A stretch of DNA of 64,000 nt from Synechococcus sp. BIOS-U3-1 (GTDB lineage Bacteria > Cyanobacteriota > Cyanobacteriia > PCC-6307 > Cyanobiaceae): assembly GCF_014279975.1 (NCBI RefSeq), contig NZ_CP047936.1, positions 806,001 through 870,000 of the forward strand, given 5' to 3'. How positions within the stretch are numbered: position 1 is the stretch's first letter; every line of letters starts with the position of its first letter. Position numbers and translations under genes: made by a program. Below, one piece after another: positions 48,638 through 57,757 of the stretch. Below the pieces are notes generated by a model that did no database searches, was not told the DNA's origin, and saw only the letters and a list, made by a program, of their open reading frames with translations.

Positions 48638-50829
48638 TGACGTCCTCTGCTTCTCGCCGGGTCAAGGCCAGCACCGTTCTGCAGTACGAAGCGACCGAGT
48701 GTGGTGCGGCATCACTGGCCACGATCCTCCGTTATTACGGTCGGATCGTGCCACTGCCTCAGCTACGGCGCGAATGTGGTGTCAATCGCGATGGTTCCAA
48801 TGCTCAGCGTGTGCTGTTGGCAGCTCGAAGCTACGGGCTTCAGACCAAGGCCTTTCGCTGTTCCGGCGAGCAGCTTGTTTTGCAGGGACAGTTTCCCTGT
48901 GTCGTCTTCTGGGGATTCAATCATTTCCTTGTACTTGAGGGGTTTGATCAGAAATACGCCTATGTGAGCGACCCCGCTGAAGGTCGGGTTCGCATCTTGA
49001 AAGGAGAGTTCTTCGATCAGTTCACCGGTGTAGTGCTGGAGTTCAATCCAGGCCCGGAATTCAAGCGTGGAGGCCATGACGAATCTCCGCTTTGGATGCT
49101 GCCTGGATTGCTGCTGCCTTATCGGAGGCAGGTGCTGAGTCTGCTTCTTGTCGCCTCGATTCTGCTCATTCCGAATCTTTTAGTTGCAGGGCTGACATCC
49201 TCTTTCATCTCTGATTTTCTTCAGGAAGAAAGGCTTTATTTCGGTATTCCCATCGTCTGGTTGTTGGGATTCAGCTGCGTACTTTGGCTCATTCTTTTGG
49301 TCGTGCAGTTTGTCTTATTGCGTCGGCTTGAACTTTTGCTTTCCAAGAAGCTCACAGTTGACTTGTTCGAAAAGCTTTTCTCTGCTCCATGGTCGTTTTT
49401 TCAGGTTCGCATGGGTGGAGAACTGGCGTCCAGGATGTTGCTGGGGATGAGTATTACCCAGGTTGTTGTTGCACAATTGCTGCGTTTTGTGGTGACCATC
49501 TGGGCGGCGCTGCTTTTGATGGTCGTTACCTGCCTGATTTCGTTTTGGCTGACCGCACTTGTTGCAGCTCTGCTTGTCACCAACCTTTTGTTCAATTGGT
49601 GGCTCACAGTTCGCCGTTATGACGCCAACCGCAAACTTGCCATTGAGCAGGGAAAGGCGCAGGGCCGTGCCCTGCAGGGCATCAACTCCATTCAAACACT
49701 CAAAGCCTCCGGACTTGAGTTCGACTTTCTGAGTCAGTGGCAGGGGAATTTTGGATCGGTTGTTGAACAGAACCAGTTGCTTGGTGCCCAGCTCGCCTGG
49801 TCCAGCATCAGTGCCAGTAGTGCCACATTGTTGCTTCAAGGTCTGGTGATCACTGTCGGTGGTCTGTTGATCATCGATGGAAGAATCTCTCTGGGTCTGC
49901 TTGTTTCGTTTCAGTTCCTTCAAGCCCAGTTGGTGGCACCGATTTCCACACTCCCTCAGTTGAGTTCTACCGTTCAGCGTCTGATCGGCAATCTGGGCCG
50001 ATTGATGGACCTCACGACCACTGCGGATGATCCACATGTGCGCAGTTTTCAGGCTGCCAGGGGTGGAATCGATACGCAAGATCGTCTCCAAGGACGAATC
50101 ACGCTTGAAGGTGTTGCCTATGGATTCAATGCCGTTGATCCTCCCTTCATCCCGGCCATCGATCTGGATGTTCCGGCTGGATCAAGTCTGGCGTTAGTTG
50201 GTGCGAGTGGATCCGGCAAGACCACCTTGATCCGGATGCTTGCAGGTCTGGTTGACCCGCTTCAAGGTCAGATTCTGTTCGACGGAAAAACCTGGGATCA
50301 ACTGGATGACCAGGTCGTGCGCGGGAGCATCGCTTATGTGCCGCAGCAGGTGTTTGTTTTCAATGCCAGCCTTCGTGACAACATCACTCTCTGGAATCCT
50401 GATTTCACTAACGAAGACCTTCAGGCTGCAGCGGCTGATGCTCAATTGCTCGAGATGGTCAACTCGCAACCAGAGGCTTTTCAGCGACAACTGCGGGATA
50501 ATGGTAGTGATCTCAGTGGTGGAGAACGCCAGCGTCTTGAGATATGTCGTGCCCTGATTCGTCGACCTTCGATTCTGCTTCTTGACGAAGCCACCAGCTC
50601 ACTCGATAACCTGACACAGCGTCAGGTGATTGACGCCGTTCAAAAGCGCGGCATTACTGTCGTCAGTTGCGCCCATCGGCTTGACGCAGCACTGAGCAGC
50701 CAACAGGTTCTTGTTCTCGCCCACGGCAAGGTGGTTGAGCGTGGTCATCCTGATGCCCTGTTGGCTAATCCGGATGGAGCGTTCACGAAGCTTGTGGCAG
50801 CAGAACGGCGCGATCAGGTGGAGGTTTGA
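48637..50829 (+). CDS. Peptidase C39-containing ABC transporter (double-glycine exporter)
   Basis: The product is 730 residues. An N-terminal C39 peptidase has Gln16, Cys22 (QYEATECGAASLATILRYYG), His96 (GFNHFLVLEGFD) and Asp112 (YVSDPAEGR). A six-helix membrane domain (about 160-440) follows, then an ATPase with Walker A GASGSGKTT, signature DLSGGERQRLE and Walker B ILLLDEATSSLDN. It would cut ProcA and other double-glycine leaders on the cytoplasmic side and export the cores. Its ATG overlaps the HlyD stop (TGATG). It corresponds to the LanT/ProcT role. Confidence 0.95.
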   Translation: MTSSASRRVKASTVLQYEATECGAASLATILRYYGRIVPLPQLRRECGVNRDGSNAQRVLLAARSYGLQTKAFRCSGEQLVLQGQFPCVVFWGFNHFLVLEGFDQKYAYVSDPAEGRVRILKGEFFDQFTGVVLEFNPGPEFKRGGHDESPLWMLPGLLLPYRRQVLSLLLVASILLIPNLLVAGLTSSFISDFLQEERLYFGIPIVWLLGFSCVLWLILLVVQFVLLRRLELLLSKKLTVDLFEKLFSAPWSFFQVRMGGELASRMLLGMSITQVVVAQLLRFVVTIWAALLLMVVTCLISFWLTALVAALLVTNLLFNWWLTVRRYDANRKLAIEQGKAQGRALQGINSIQTLKASGLEFDFLSQWQGNFGSVVEQNQLLGAQLAWSSISASSATLLLQGLVITVGGLLIIDGRISLGLLVSFQFLQAQLVAPISTLPQLSSTVQRLIGNLGRLMDLTTTADDPHVRSFQAARGGIDTQDRLQGRITLEGVAYGFNAVDPPFIPAIDLDVPAGSSLALVGASGSGKTTLIRMLAGLVDPLQGQILFDGKTWDQLDDQVVRGSIAYVPQQVFVFNASLRDNITLWNPDFTNEDLQAAAADAQLLEMVNSQPEAFQRQLRDNGSDLSGGERQRLEICRALIRRPSILLLDEATSSLDNLTQRQVIDAVQKRGITVVSCAHRLDAALSSQQVLVLAHGKVVERGHPDALLANPDGAFTKLVAAERRDQVEV

Positions 50830-50833
50830 TAGC

Positions 50834-52978
50834 ATGACTGACTCTCGAAAACGCGCTCTTCAGCAGGTCGATCACCTAGAGAAGGAGCTCATCTTTGAGG
50901 TTGTGGAACAGGCCGATCCTCACCGTGATCTGCGATTGATCGGATTCTGTCTTCGGCGTTTAAAGGCACCTGCGCGATCGCTGATTGCCATGCCTGATGC
51001 TGATATCAGTTTCCAGCTCGATCACAACGATATTCATCATCGCCGAGTCGACTCACCGCGTGAGCCATGGAAATCTGAATTTCCCATGCTGATCGTCAAA
51101 GATCAGGCGAATGGTGAACCTCTGGCGTTGTATCGCGATCGGGGCCGGAACTGGTTCTATTCCGCAACTCAGGGACGGCACTGGCTTGTGCCGGTGGATG
51201 TCCGTCTGGACAGTGATGCCTACGAGATCTATCCCTCGTTACCGGCCAAGATAGTTGGTCCATTAGCTGTGGTCAGATTTGCATTCAGCACGGAGTTGAA
51301 TGCCATCTGGGCTCTAGTGATTGCCTCTGCAGCAGTGATGGCATTTCATCTGTCCATCCCGATCTTCACCAATGTTTTGGTGAATCGGATCTTGCCTGAG
51401 AACGACAGTGCCCTACTACTTGAAGGTTTGGCAATTGTAATCGTAGTTGTGGTGGGTGTTGCTGCTGCTCAGTATCTACAAACCATCATGATGCTGCGGA
51501 TTGAAAGTGTTACGGACTTGCGATTACAGACCGCGGTTTTTGATCGCGTAATGCGTCTTCCAATGCACTTCATTTCTAAATACACCACTGGTGATCTTGC
51601 GTCACGTGTTGAATCGATCAATCAATTGCGTCAGTTACTCGGAAGTGGTGTTCTCTCGACCTTGCTTTCTACGGTCTTCAGCGTGGGTTACTTCGTTCTG
51701 ATGGTGATTTATGACCGCTCTCTAGCTATCTGGGCTGCTCTGTTCACGCTTGTTTCTCTGGCATCTCTGCTTTATCTCACGATTCGTGATATTCAATTGC
51801 AGAAACCATTGTTGGAGACTGGAGCTGAAATCACTAATTTCTCGCTCCAATCGGTCATGGGACTGGCGCAGATTCGCAGTTCCGCTACAGAGCCGTTTGT
51901 CCTGCTTCGCTGGCTGCGCGAGATTAATCGTTATGCGCTGCTGCAATTGCGCAGCAACTTTTACAACGATGCGATTGAAATGTTCGGAACGCTAGTGAGT
52001 CCACTGGCTTCCTTAATGCTGTTTGCCCTGGTAACTCATAAGCTCTTGGCTGGTGCCAGTACCTCAGCAGAGTTTGAACTGATTCTGGTGAGTTTCATCT
52101 CCTTTAATGCTGCATTCACGGGATTCAATTCATCCCTCTCTCAAGCAGCCAATCTTGCTGCCAATACTTTGGGTCGCGGCAGCGTTCTCTGGCAGCGTGC
52201 AGAACCTGTGATTTATGCCGAAGTGGAGAAGGGCTATGAACCTGATGCGGTGCATCACGAACTAGAGGGTCATTTTCTCTTTAGAGATGTTGTTTACCAG
52301 TTTCCGGACGCTAGTGAACCGCTTTATCGCGACCTCAATTTCGAAATTAAACCTGGTCAGCACACGGTGATCACGGGTCCGAGCGGCTGTGGAAAATCCA
52401 CGATTATGAATATGTTCTTGGGCTTTATTGAGCCTCAGGGGGGCGATTTACTGATCGACGGGCTTGCCTTGCCTCAGCTCGCAATCCGGCATTACCGCCG
52501 TCAGCTCGGTGTTGTTCTGCAGACTGCGCATCTAAACTGCGGCTCGATTTACGACATTGTCTCCGCCGGCCTTGTCACCGAAGAAGATCGAATCTGGGCA
52601 GCGCTTGAAGCGGCCTCTGTGGCTGATGAGGTGGCAGCCATGCCGATGAAGCTTGAGACGATTGTGATGGAGGGGGCAGGCAACATGTCTGGTGGCCAGG
52701 CACAGAGAATCGCGATCGCCAGAGCTTTGATTCATCAACCTCGTGTGCTGCTGATGGATGAGGCCACCAGTGCTCTGGATCCTCGATCACAACAGCGCAT
52801 CAATGAAACGGTGCAGTCTCTGGGGATTACAAGGATTAGCGTTGCACACCGTCTGGCGACCATCCGCGATGCGGACACGATCATCGTTCTTCGCGATGGT
52901 GTAGCTGCAGAAAATGGAACTTGGGACGAACTTAAGCATCACGGTTACCTTGCAGAGATTCTGTCTAAGGGACACTGA
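50834..52978 (+). CDS. NHLP-family ABC transporter permease/ATPase (second exporter subunit)
   Basis: The product is 714 residues from ATG 50834, preceded by GGAGGT at 50819-50824; the frame extends further upstream inside the previous gene but is not coding there. The N-terminal 150 residues are not a C39 peptidase (no Cys motif; RPxW-like YRDRGRNWFYSATQGRHWLV). A membrane domain and an ATPase follow (GPSGCGKSTI, NMSGGQAQRIAIARA, VLLMDEATSALD). It pairs with the C39 transporter, as in NHLM bacteriocin systems, probably forming a heterodimer. Confidence 0.9.
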   Translation: MTDSRKRALQQVDHLEKELIFEVVEQADPHRDLRLIGFCLRRLKAPARSLIAMPDADISFQLDHNDIHHRRVDSPREPWKSEFPMLIVKDQANGEPLALYRDRGRNWFYSATQGRHWLVPVDVRLDSDAYEIYPSLPAKIVGPLAVVRFAFSTELNAIWALVIASAAVMAFHLSIPIFTNVLVNRILPENDSALLLEGLAIVIVVVVGVAAAQYLQTIMMLRIESVTDLRLQTAVFDRVMRLPMHFISKYTTGDLASRVESINQLRQLLGSGVLSTLLSTVFSVGYFVLMVIYDRSLAIWAALFTLVSLASLLYLTIRDIQLQKPLLETGAEITNFSLQSVMGLAQIRSSATEPFVLLRWLREINRYALLQLRSNFYNDAIEMFGTLVSPLASLMLFALVTHKLLAGASTSAEFELILVSFISFNAAFTGFNSSLSQAANLAANTLGRGSVLWQRAEPVIYAEVEKGYEPDAVHHELEGHFLFRDVVYQFPDASEPLYRDLNFEIKPGQHTVITGPSGCGKSTIMNMFLGFIEPQGGDLLIDGLALPQLAIRHYRRQLGVVLQTAHLNCGSIYDIVSAGLVTEEDRIWAALEAASVADEVAAMPMKLETIVMEGAGNMSGGQAQRIAIARALIHQPRVLLMDEATSALDPRSQQRINETVQSLGITRISVAHRLATIRDADTIIVLRDGVAAENGTWDELKHHGYLAEILSKGH

Positions 52979-55900
52979 GTGACGATGACATCGGCAAAGA
53001 AACCATGTTTCTTGCATCAAAGGATGAATGCCGAAAAGGTTTCTACCTCTGAATCATCTCTTGGCACACCTATTACTCGCGACGATCTCGAAGACCGGCA
53101 GCAGGGGCTAGGTGAAGCATGGTTGGAAGCGATAGCTCCTCAGGAACCTGAAAAACTTGAGCGTCGCTTTGCATGGTCAGGACTTGACCGTGAGGCTCTG
53201 TGCAGAGTGATAGATCAGCTTGAGCAACCCGATGAAGCCTTAAGCAAGGAGATCTGGTGTCAGGAGTTGACGTTTCTGCAGGAAGCTTTGCGCAGTCATG
53301 CTGAACGCGAGCTTGAGCCTTATGTCGCGGAGGTGTCTCAGGCGAATCCGGATCAGCTCCCTTTCAGCGATTTGTGGCTTCCAGCGGTTGATGCTTTCGT
53401 CGCTCGTCTGTGCAGCCACGTGGTCGATCTCCAACATCGCAGTATCGACGATCAGGTTTATCGATCACTAGGTCGGTCACTGCTCATCAGATTGACCAAC
53501 ATCTCTGAGCAGGCCCTGTTCGAGCAATTCAACCTGCAGCGGCCTCCTGGAGCGATGTTGCTGGCCCATCTTGGTTCAGGTGGTGATGGTCAGGGTCCTC
53601 CTGTTAGGGAGTACTACGAGCGGTTCATCAGGGAGCAGCGTCGGGATGGATTGGTAACGCTATTGGAGACGTTTCCCGTTCTGGGTCGTTATTTAGGGCA
53701 GGTTTGTTGTGATTGGCATCGTGCCAATGAGATGCTGCTCCGGCGGATTGATGCTGACTCGATTCCCTTGCACCAGCTTTTTGGTGTCGAGCCTGACATG
53801 GTTCTTTCCGGAGTCCATCAGGGCCTGAGTGATCCCCATAACCATGGTCAGGTTGTGAGCATTCTGAAGTTCGCTCAATCTGATAGAAGTTCTTCCGTAC
53901 AGGTGGTTTACAAGCCCAAGGACATGGGCGTGGACTTGGCTTATCAGCAGGCACTTGAACATCTCAACAGCGTCAGCCCACTGAAGCCGCTGCGCAGTTT
54001 GCGGATTTACTGCGGTAACGACTACGGATACATGGAACATGTCGAGCATCGTCTCTGTGAAGGAGATGTTGAACAGGAGCGCTTCTATCGCAACGCAGGA
54101 CGATTGACATCCGTCCTTCATCTCCTGGGTTGTACCGATTGCCACTACGAGAACCTGATCGCCTGCGGTGATCAGCTGCTGTTGATCGATACTGAAACTC
54201 TTCTCGAGGCTGATTTGCCTGATCATGTTTCAGATGCCTCCGACCAACAAACAGCTCTGGCTCAGTCGGATCTTCAGAAGCGTTTTCAAAACTCGGTGCT
54301 TCGATCAGGTCTGATGCCAAATTGGCTGTTTATTGGCCAGGCCAAGGTTGCTGTTGACATCAGCGCTTTGGGCATTGCTCCCCCGCTCAATTCTGAGACG
54401 AAGGGGCCGGGTTGGCTCGGGTTGAACAGTGATGGGATGATGGCTGCGCAGATCAGCCGTCCATCACTGTTGCCCACGAGTCTTCCCATGGGTGTTGGTG
54501 CAACCAATGGTCTTAATGCCCATCTCGAGACGTTCTGCCAGGGATTCCGTGAGCAGTGCGCTGTATTCGAACGGACGCGTGAGGACTGGATCAGACCCGG
54601 TGGAGTTCTCGATCAGTTTCGTGGGCTGCCTCGTCGCATTGTGCTTAGGGCTACCCGAGTTTATTTCGCATTGCAGCGTCAGCAACTTGAGCCAGCGGCG
54701 CTGCGTTCGTTTCTGCGCCAGGGACTCGTGCTCGAGCAGTTGAGCCGCAGCTTTTTGATGGCTAGCGAACAACCGCTGCATTGGCCTGTATTTGAAGCTG
54801 AACTGCGTCAGATGGAGCGTCTGGATATTCCATTTTTTGTGCATGCCATCGATGGACAGGATCTGCCCTTAGTTGACGACATGAAGCCTGTTGAAGGGTT
54901 TATGGAAACCAGTGGTCTTGAGTCCAGTCGTCAGCGTATTGCTGAATTGGATTCAGCAGCCGTTGCTTTCCAGGAGCAACTAATCCGCGGTACGAGCCGT
55001 GCCCGCATCTCCACTGAAGCTGGCCGTAGTCTCCGAGATGTCGTTGCGCCTGATGTTGGCGTCGTGAAGCTCACGCCGGAACAACTCCACCAGGAGAGCC
55101 GTCGTCAGCTCAAGATGCTCGAAGAGATTGCCATTCGCGATACGGATGGTCTTATCGACTGGCTGGGAATGGATCTTGGCAGTGATGGTGAGAGTTTCTG
55201 CTTCGGCCCTGTTGGTACTTCGCTTTACGGTGGATCCATCGGTGTTGCTTTATTGGCAGCCCATTTCGCTGATGAATCTGGTCCAGCTGAACTGATCGAC
55301 AGTTGTTTGAAACCCCTTCTGCAGATGGGGGAAAAGGACCGGGAGGGGCTTCGCTTGCGCTGGTGGCGGGATCAGCCTCTTGGTTTGAGTGGTTGCGGTG
55401 GCTCTCTGCTTTCGCTGCAGGAGTTGGCGACCTGGGGACCGGAATCACAAAAGCCAATGCTCCAGGAGCTACAGACCTCTCTCATCGGGGCATTATTGCC
55501 TGAACATATTCGCTCTGACCTCGGTCTCGACATGATCGCGGGCTCTGCCGGTCTGATTGGACCTCTTCTCAGGGATGGTTCGATAGAAGCCCTGGACTTG
55601 GCTCTTGTTGCCGGAGATCATCTCCTGGGTCTGCAAAACGAACAGGGAGCTTGGAGTGTTCGTGCCAAGGAGCCATTGCTCGGCTTTTCGCATGGAACCG
55701 CTGGATATCTTGCTGCGCTTGTCAAGCTGGGGCAACAGCTGGGTGAGCAGCGTTTCCTCGATGCAGCGGCTAAGGCTCTCAGCTACGAACGGGAGCGATT
55801 TGATCCGAAACACCTCAACTGGCCTGATTTCCGAGATCACCGACCTGATCAGCCGACCAAGTTCATGACCTCCTGGTGCCATGGAGCACCTGGCATCGCC

Positions 55901-56368
55901 TTGAGCCGGGCTTGTTTGTTTGGCTCTCCGCTCTGGGATGAGCTGTGCGTTGATGAAATGGCTAATGCTCTGCAGACACTCACTGCGCTGGAGCTGCCGT
56001 TCTGTGATCATCTTTGCTGCGGCACCTTCGGAAACGCCGGCATTCTTCGCGTTGTAGCTGAGGGGCCATGGGCGAAATCTGTCCCAGAGTCAGTGCGTAC
56101 GGCTGCAATCGACAGATCGTCTGAGCTTGTTGCTCAGGCTGTCTCCATTGCAGACCAAAGCGGCGGAGCTTTCCGAGGTTTCGGCACGTCCGAAGGCAAC
56201 CTGTTGCTGCCGGGTTGTTTTACAGGAATCTCCGGAATGGGTCTGGCTCTGCTTGATCAGCTGAATCGCGATGATCGTCTCGGCACACTTATGACCATTG
56301 GCTTGCTCTCACCAGCGGGGGCGGTGTCGACGACACCAGTGCGCCAGACGGCTCCCAAGGCCTGCTGA
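52979..56368 (+). CDS. procM: Class II lanthipeptide synthetase LanM (ProcM-like)
   Basis: The product is 1129 residues from GTG 52979 (ATG 52985 is also possible). The dehydratase domain (about 170-620) has VVYKPKDMGVDLAYQQALEH and GCTDCHYENLIACGDQLLLI-DTET with kinase-like His/Asn/Asp. The LanC cyclase (about 740-1110) has SHGTAGY, Cys967 in SWCHGAPG, and Cys1013-Cys1014 in LCCGTFGN. Three Cys, instead of two Cys and a His, would bind zinc. This is the feature of ProcM-type LanM enzymes, known for accepting very diverse cores. Last gene of the operon; its end overlaps the convergent next gene by 60 bp. Confidence 0.97.
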   Translation: MTMTSAKKPCFLHQRMNAEKVSTSESSLGTPITRDDLEDRQQGLGEAWLEAIAPQEPEKLERRFAWSGLDREALCRVIDQLEQPDEALSKEIWCQELTFLQEALRSHAERELEPYVAEVSQANPDQLPFSDLWLPAVDAFVARLCSHVVDLQHRSIDDQVYRSLGRSLLIRLTNISEQALFEQFNLQRPPGAMLLAHLGSGGDGQGPPVREYYERFIREQRRDGLVTLLETFPVLGRYLGQVCCDWHRANEMLLRRIDADSIPLHQLFGVEPDMVLSGVHQGLSDPHNHGQVVSILKFAQSDRSSSVQVVYKPKDMGVDLAYQQALEHLNSVSPLKPLRSLRIYCGNDYGYMEHVEHRLCEGDVEQERFYRNAGRLTSVLHLLGCTDCHYENLIACGDQLLLIDTETLLEADLPDHVSDASDQQTALAQSDLQKRFQNSVLRSGLMPNWLFIGQAKVAVDISALGIAPPLNSETKGPGWLGLNSDGMMAAQISRPSLLPTSLPMGVGATNGLNAHLETFCQGFREQCAVFERTREDWIRPGGVLDQFRGLPRRIVLRATRVYFALQRQQLEPAALRSFLRQGLVLEQLSRSFLMASEQPLHWPVFEAELRQMERLDIPFFVHAIDGQDLPLVDDMKPVEGFMETSGLESSRQRIAELDSAAVAFQEQLIRGTSRARISTEAGRSLRDVVAPDVGVVKLTPEQLHQESRRQLKMLEEIAIRDTDGLIDWLGMDLGSDGESFCFGPVGTSLYGGSIGVALLAAHFADESGPAELIDSCLKPLLQMGEKDREGLRLRWWRDQPLGLSGCGGSLLSLQELATWGPESQKPMLQELQTSLIGALLPEHIRSDLGLDMIAGSAGLIGPLLRDGSIEALDLALVAGDHLLGLQNEQGAWSVRAKEPLLGFSHGTAGYLAALVKLGQQLGEQRFLDAAAKALSYERERFDPKHLNWPDFRDHRPDQPTKFMTSWCHGAPGIALSRACLFGSPLWDELCVDEMANALQTLTALELPFCDHLCCGTFGNAGILRVVAEGPWAKSVPESVRTAAIDRSSELVAQAVSIADQSGGAFRGFGTSEGNLLLPGCFTGISGMGLALLDQLNRDDRLGTLMTIGLLSPAGAVSTTPVRQTAPKAC

Positions 56369-56689
56369 AGGGAGCGTTTCCGGCCACGGGGTTAGCACTT
56401 CCCTGCCAAGAGGGGTGAGACGCACTCGTTCCGTGAGCCCCTGGCCATCAACCTCCCGGCGCAACACTCCCAATTGAATCAGCCAGATCAGCAGATCCTC
56501 TGTTTCCCTGGCATTCAGGCGTCGTCTGGTCTGGGATGGCCAGTCGGAACCAGCCACCAGTTCGCTGCTGCTGAGGGCTTCCTCTTCCACGTTGCGGTAG
56601 AAACTGCGTTGGAAAGGAAGGCAGCGCACCGCTTGGCGTGCTCGCCTGACTGCATGCTTTGTAAGTTCGCTGGGGTCCTGAAGAGTCAC
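56309..56689 (-). CDS. Npun_F0494-type conserved cyanobacterial protein
   Basis: The product is 126 residues from a GTG at 56689; the longer frame from 56803 overlaps the maf start region and is not family-like. Typical segments are [20 protein letters not shown] and [37 protein letters not shown], as in the small winged-helix-like Npun_F0494 family. The role is unknown. Its last 60 bp overlap the 3' end of the LanM gene, a sign that the export operon was inserted next to it. Confidence 0.75.
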   Translation of the reverse strand: MTLQDPSELTKHAVRRARQAVRCLPFQRSFYRNVEEEALSSSELVAGSDWPSQTRRRLNARETEDLLIWLIQLGVLRREVDGQGLTERVRLTPLGREVLTPWPETLPSAGLGSRLAHWCRRHRPRW

Positions 56690-56744
56690 GCGTGACGTGC
56701 TGTCAGTGCCATTCTCGTTCTCTTCGCCGCGAACTGAGACACCA

Positions 56745-57317
56745 ATGTTGCTTCTGGCTTCAGCGTCCCCGGCAAGACGCCGTCTTTTGGAACAGGCTGC
56801 CATCCCCCATCGCGTTCAGGTCAGCGGTGTCGATGAAGAGACCATTCAGGATTCCGCTCCGACCGAACTGGTTCGGCGTCTGGCGCAGGCCAAGGCGATC
56901 GCTGTCCAGAGCCAGCTCAAAGACGATGACATCAAAGCGGTGATCGGCTGTGATTCGTTGTTTGTCTTGGCCGGTCAGGTGTACGGAAAGCCAGCTGATT
57001 CCGCACAGGCTGTGGAACGTTGGCAACAGATGCGTGGATCCTGGGGTGAGCTGCATACGGGCCACTGCCTGCTGCCAGGGCATGGCATCACATCACAGGA
57101 GCCGCGGATTGCATGTGTGACGACTCGGGTGTTGTTTGCTGATCTGAGCAACCACGAGATCGCAGCGTATGTCGCCAGTGGCGAACCGCTTCGCTGTGCA
57201 GGAGGCTTTGCCTTGGAAGGTCTTGGAGGATCCCTTGTGGAACGTCTCGACGGTTGTTTTTCCAACGTGATCGGGCTAAGCCTGCCGCTGCTGCGCCGTT
57301 GGCTATCGCAGATTTGA
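56745..57317 (+). CDS. maf: Maf-like nucleoside triphosphate pyrophosphatase
   Basis: The product is 190 residues from ATG 56745. It begins [17 protein letters not shown] (the S-x-S-P-R-R signature), with [20 protein letters not shown] (general base Asp) and [20 protein letters not shown] followed by [10 protein letters not shown]. Maf proteins hydrolyse non-canonical or excess dTTP/UTP or modified nucleotides. The alternative start at 56697 adds 16 unconserved residues. It is part of the conserved block leading to psbC/psbD. Confidence 0.93.
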   Translation: MLLLASASPARRRLLEQAAIPHRVQVSGVDEETIQDSAPTELVRRLAQAKAIAVQSQLKDDDIKAVIGCDSLFVLAGQVYGKPADSAQAVERWQQMRGSWGELHTGHCLLPGHGITSQEPRIACVTTRVLFADLSNHEIAAYVASGEPLRCAGGFALEGLGGSLVERLDGCFSNVIGLSLPLLRRWLSQI

Positions 57318-57395
57318 TACGGCGCAAGCCAAGACATTGCCATTTTTCGTTTGCCGTAGCTAATCCGAAGTCAGGCCCTCTTCACACCTCTGGCC

Positions 57396-57656
57396 ATGCC
57401 TCGTTTTTTCCTGCCTGCAATCGGCACAGCTCTGTTTTCAGCAACGCTTGCTATTAGCGCATCAGCGATGGAGCCTTTGTCGGTGAGTGCAACTGATCAA
57501 GGCAATGCTTCATTGAGCCTCCATGCAGAGCAGACTTATTTCACGCAATCCACGGATGAATGGAGTCGTTCTGTTCGATCGGTTCAGCTTCCAGACGCTG
57601 GTCAGGTGCGGCATCAGCCCCCCCAAGGTCACACCTTGCTTGATATGGATTTTTAA
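57396..57656 (+). CDS. Small secreted protein
   Basis: The product is 86 residues with a clear signal peptide (MPRFFLPAIGTALFSATLAI, cleavage after SASA). The mature 60 residues are polar (LSVSATDQGNASLSLHAEQT, YFTQSTDEWSRSVRSVQLPD) and end in LLDMDF. No Cys. No family recognised. It is convergent with psbC. Confidence 0.6.
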   Translation: MPRFFLPAIGTALFSATLAISASAMEPLSVSATDQGNASLSLHAEQTYFTQSTDEWSRSVRSVQLPDAGQVRHQPPQGHTLLDMDF

Positions 57657-57684
57657 CGTCGATCGAGCATTGAGCGATCCATTA

Positions 57685-57710
57685 AAAAAGCCCCACTTTT
57701 CAGTGGGGCT
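57685..57710 (-). terminator. Rho-independent terminator of psbDC
   Basis: On the minus strand AGCCCCACT (57710-57702) and AGTGGGGCT (57697-57689) form a 9-bp stem around GAAA, followed by T6. It lies 48 bp past the psbC stop codon. Confidence 0.85.
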
Positions 57711-57757
57711 GGATGACGATCGAATGATGTGATCTCGATTGGGTCTGATCGGAACGA

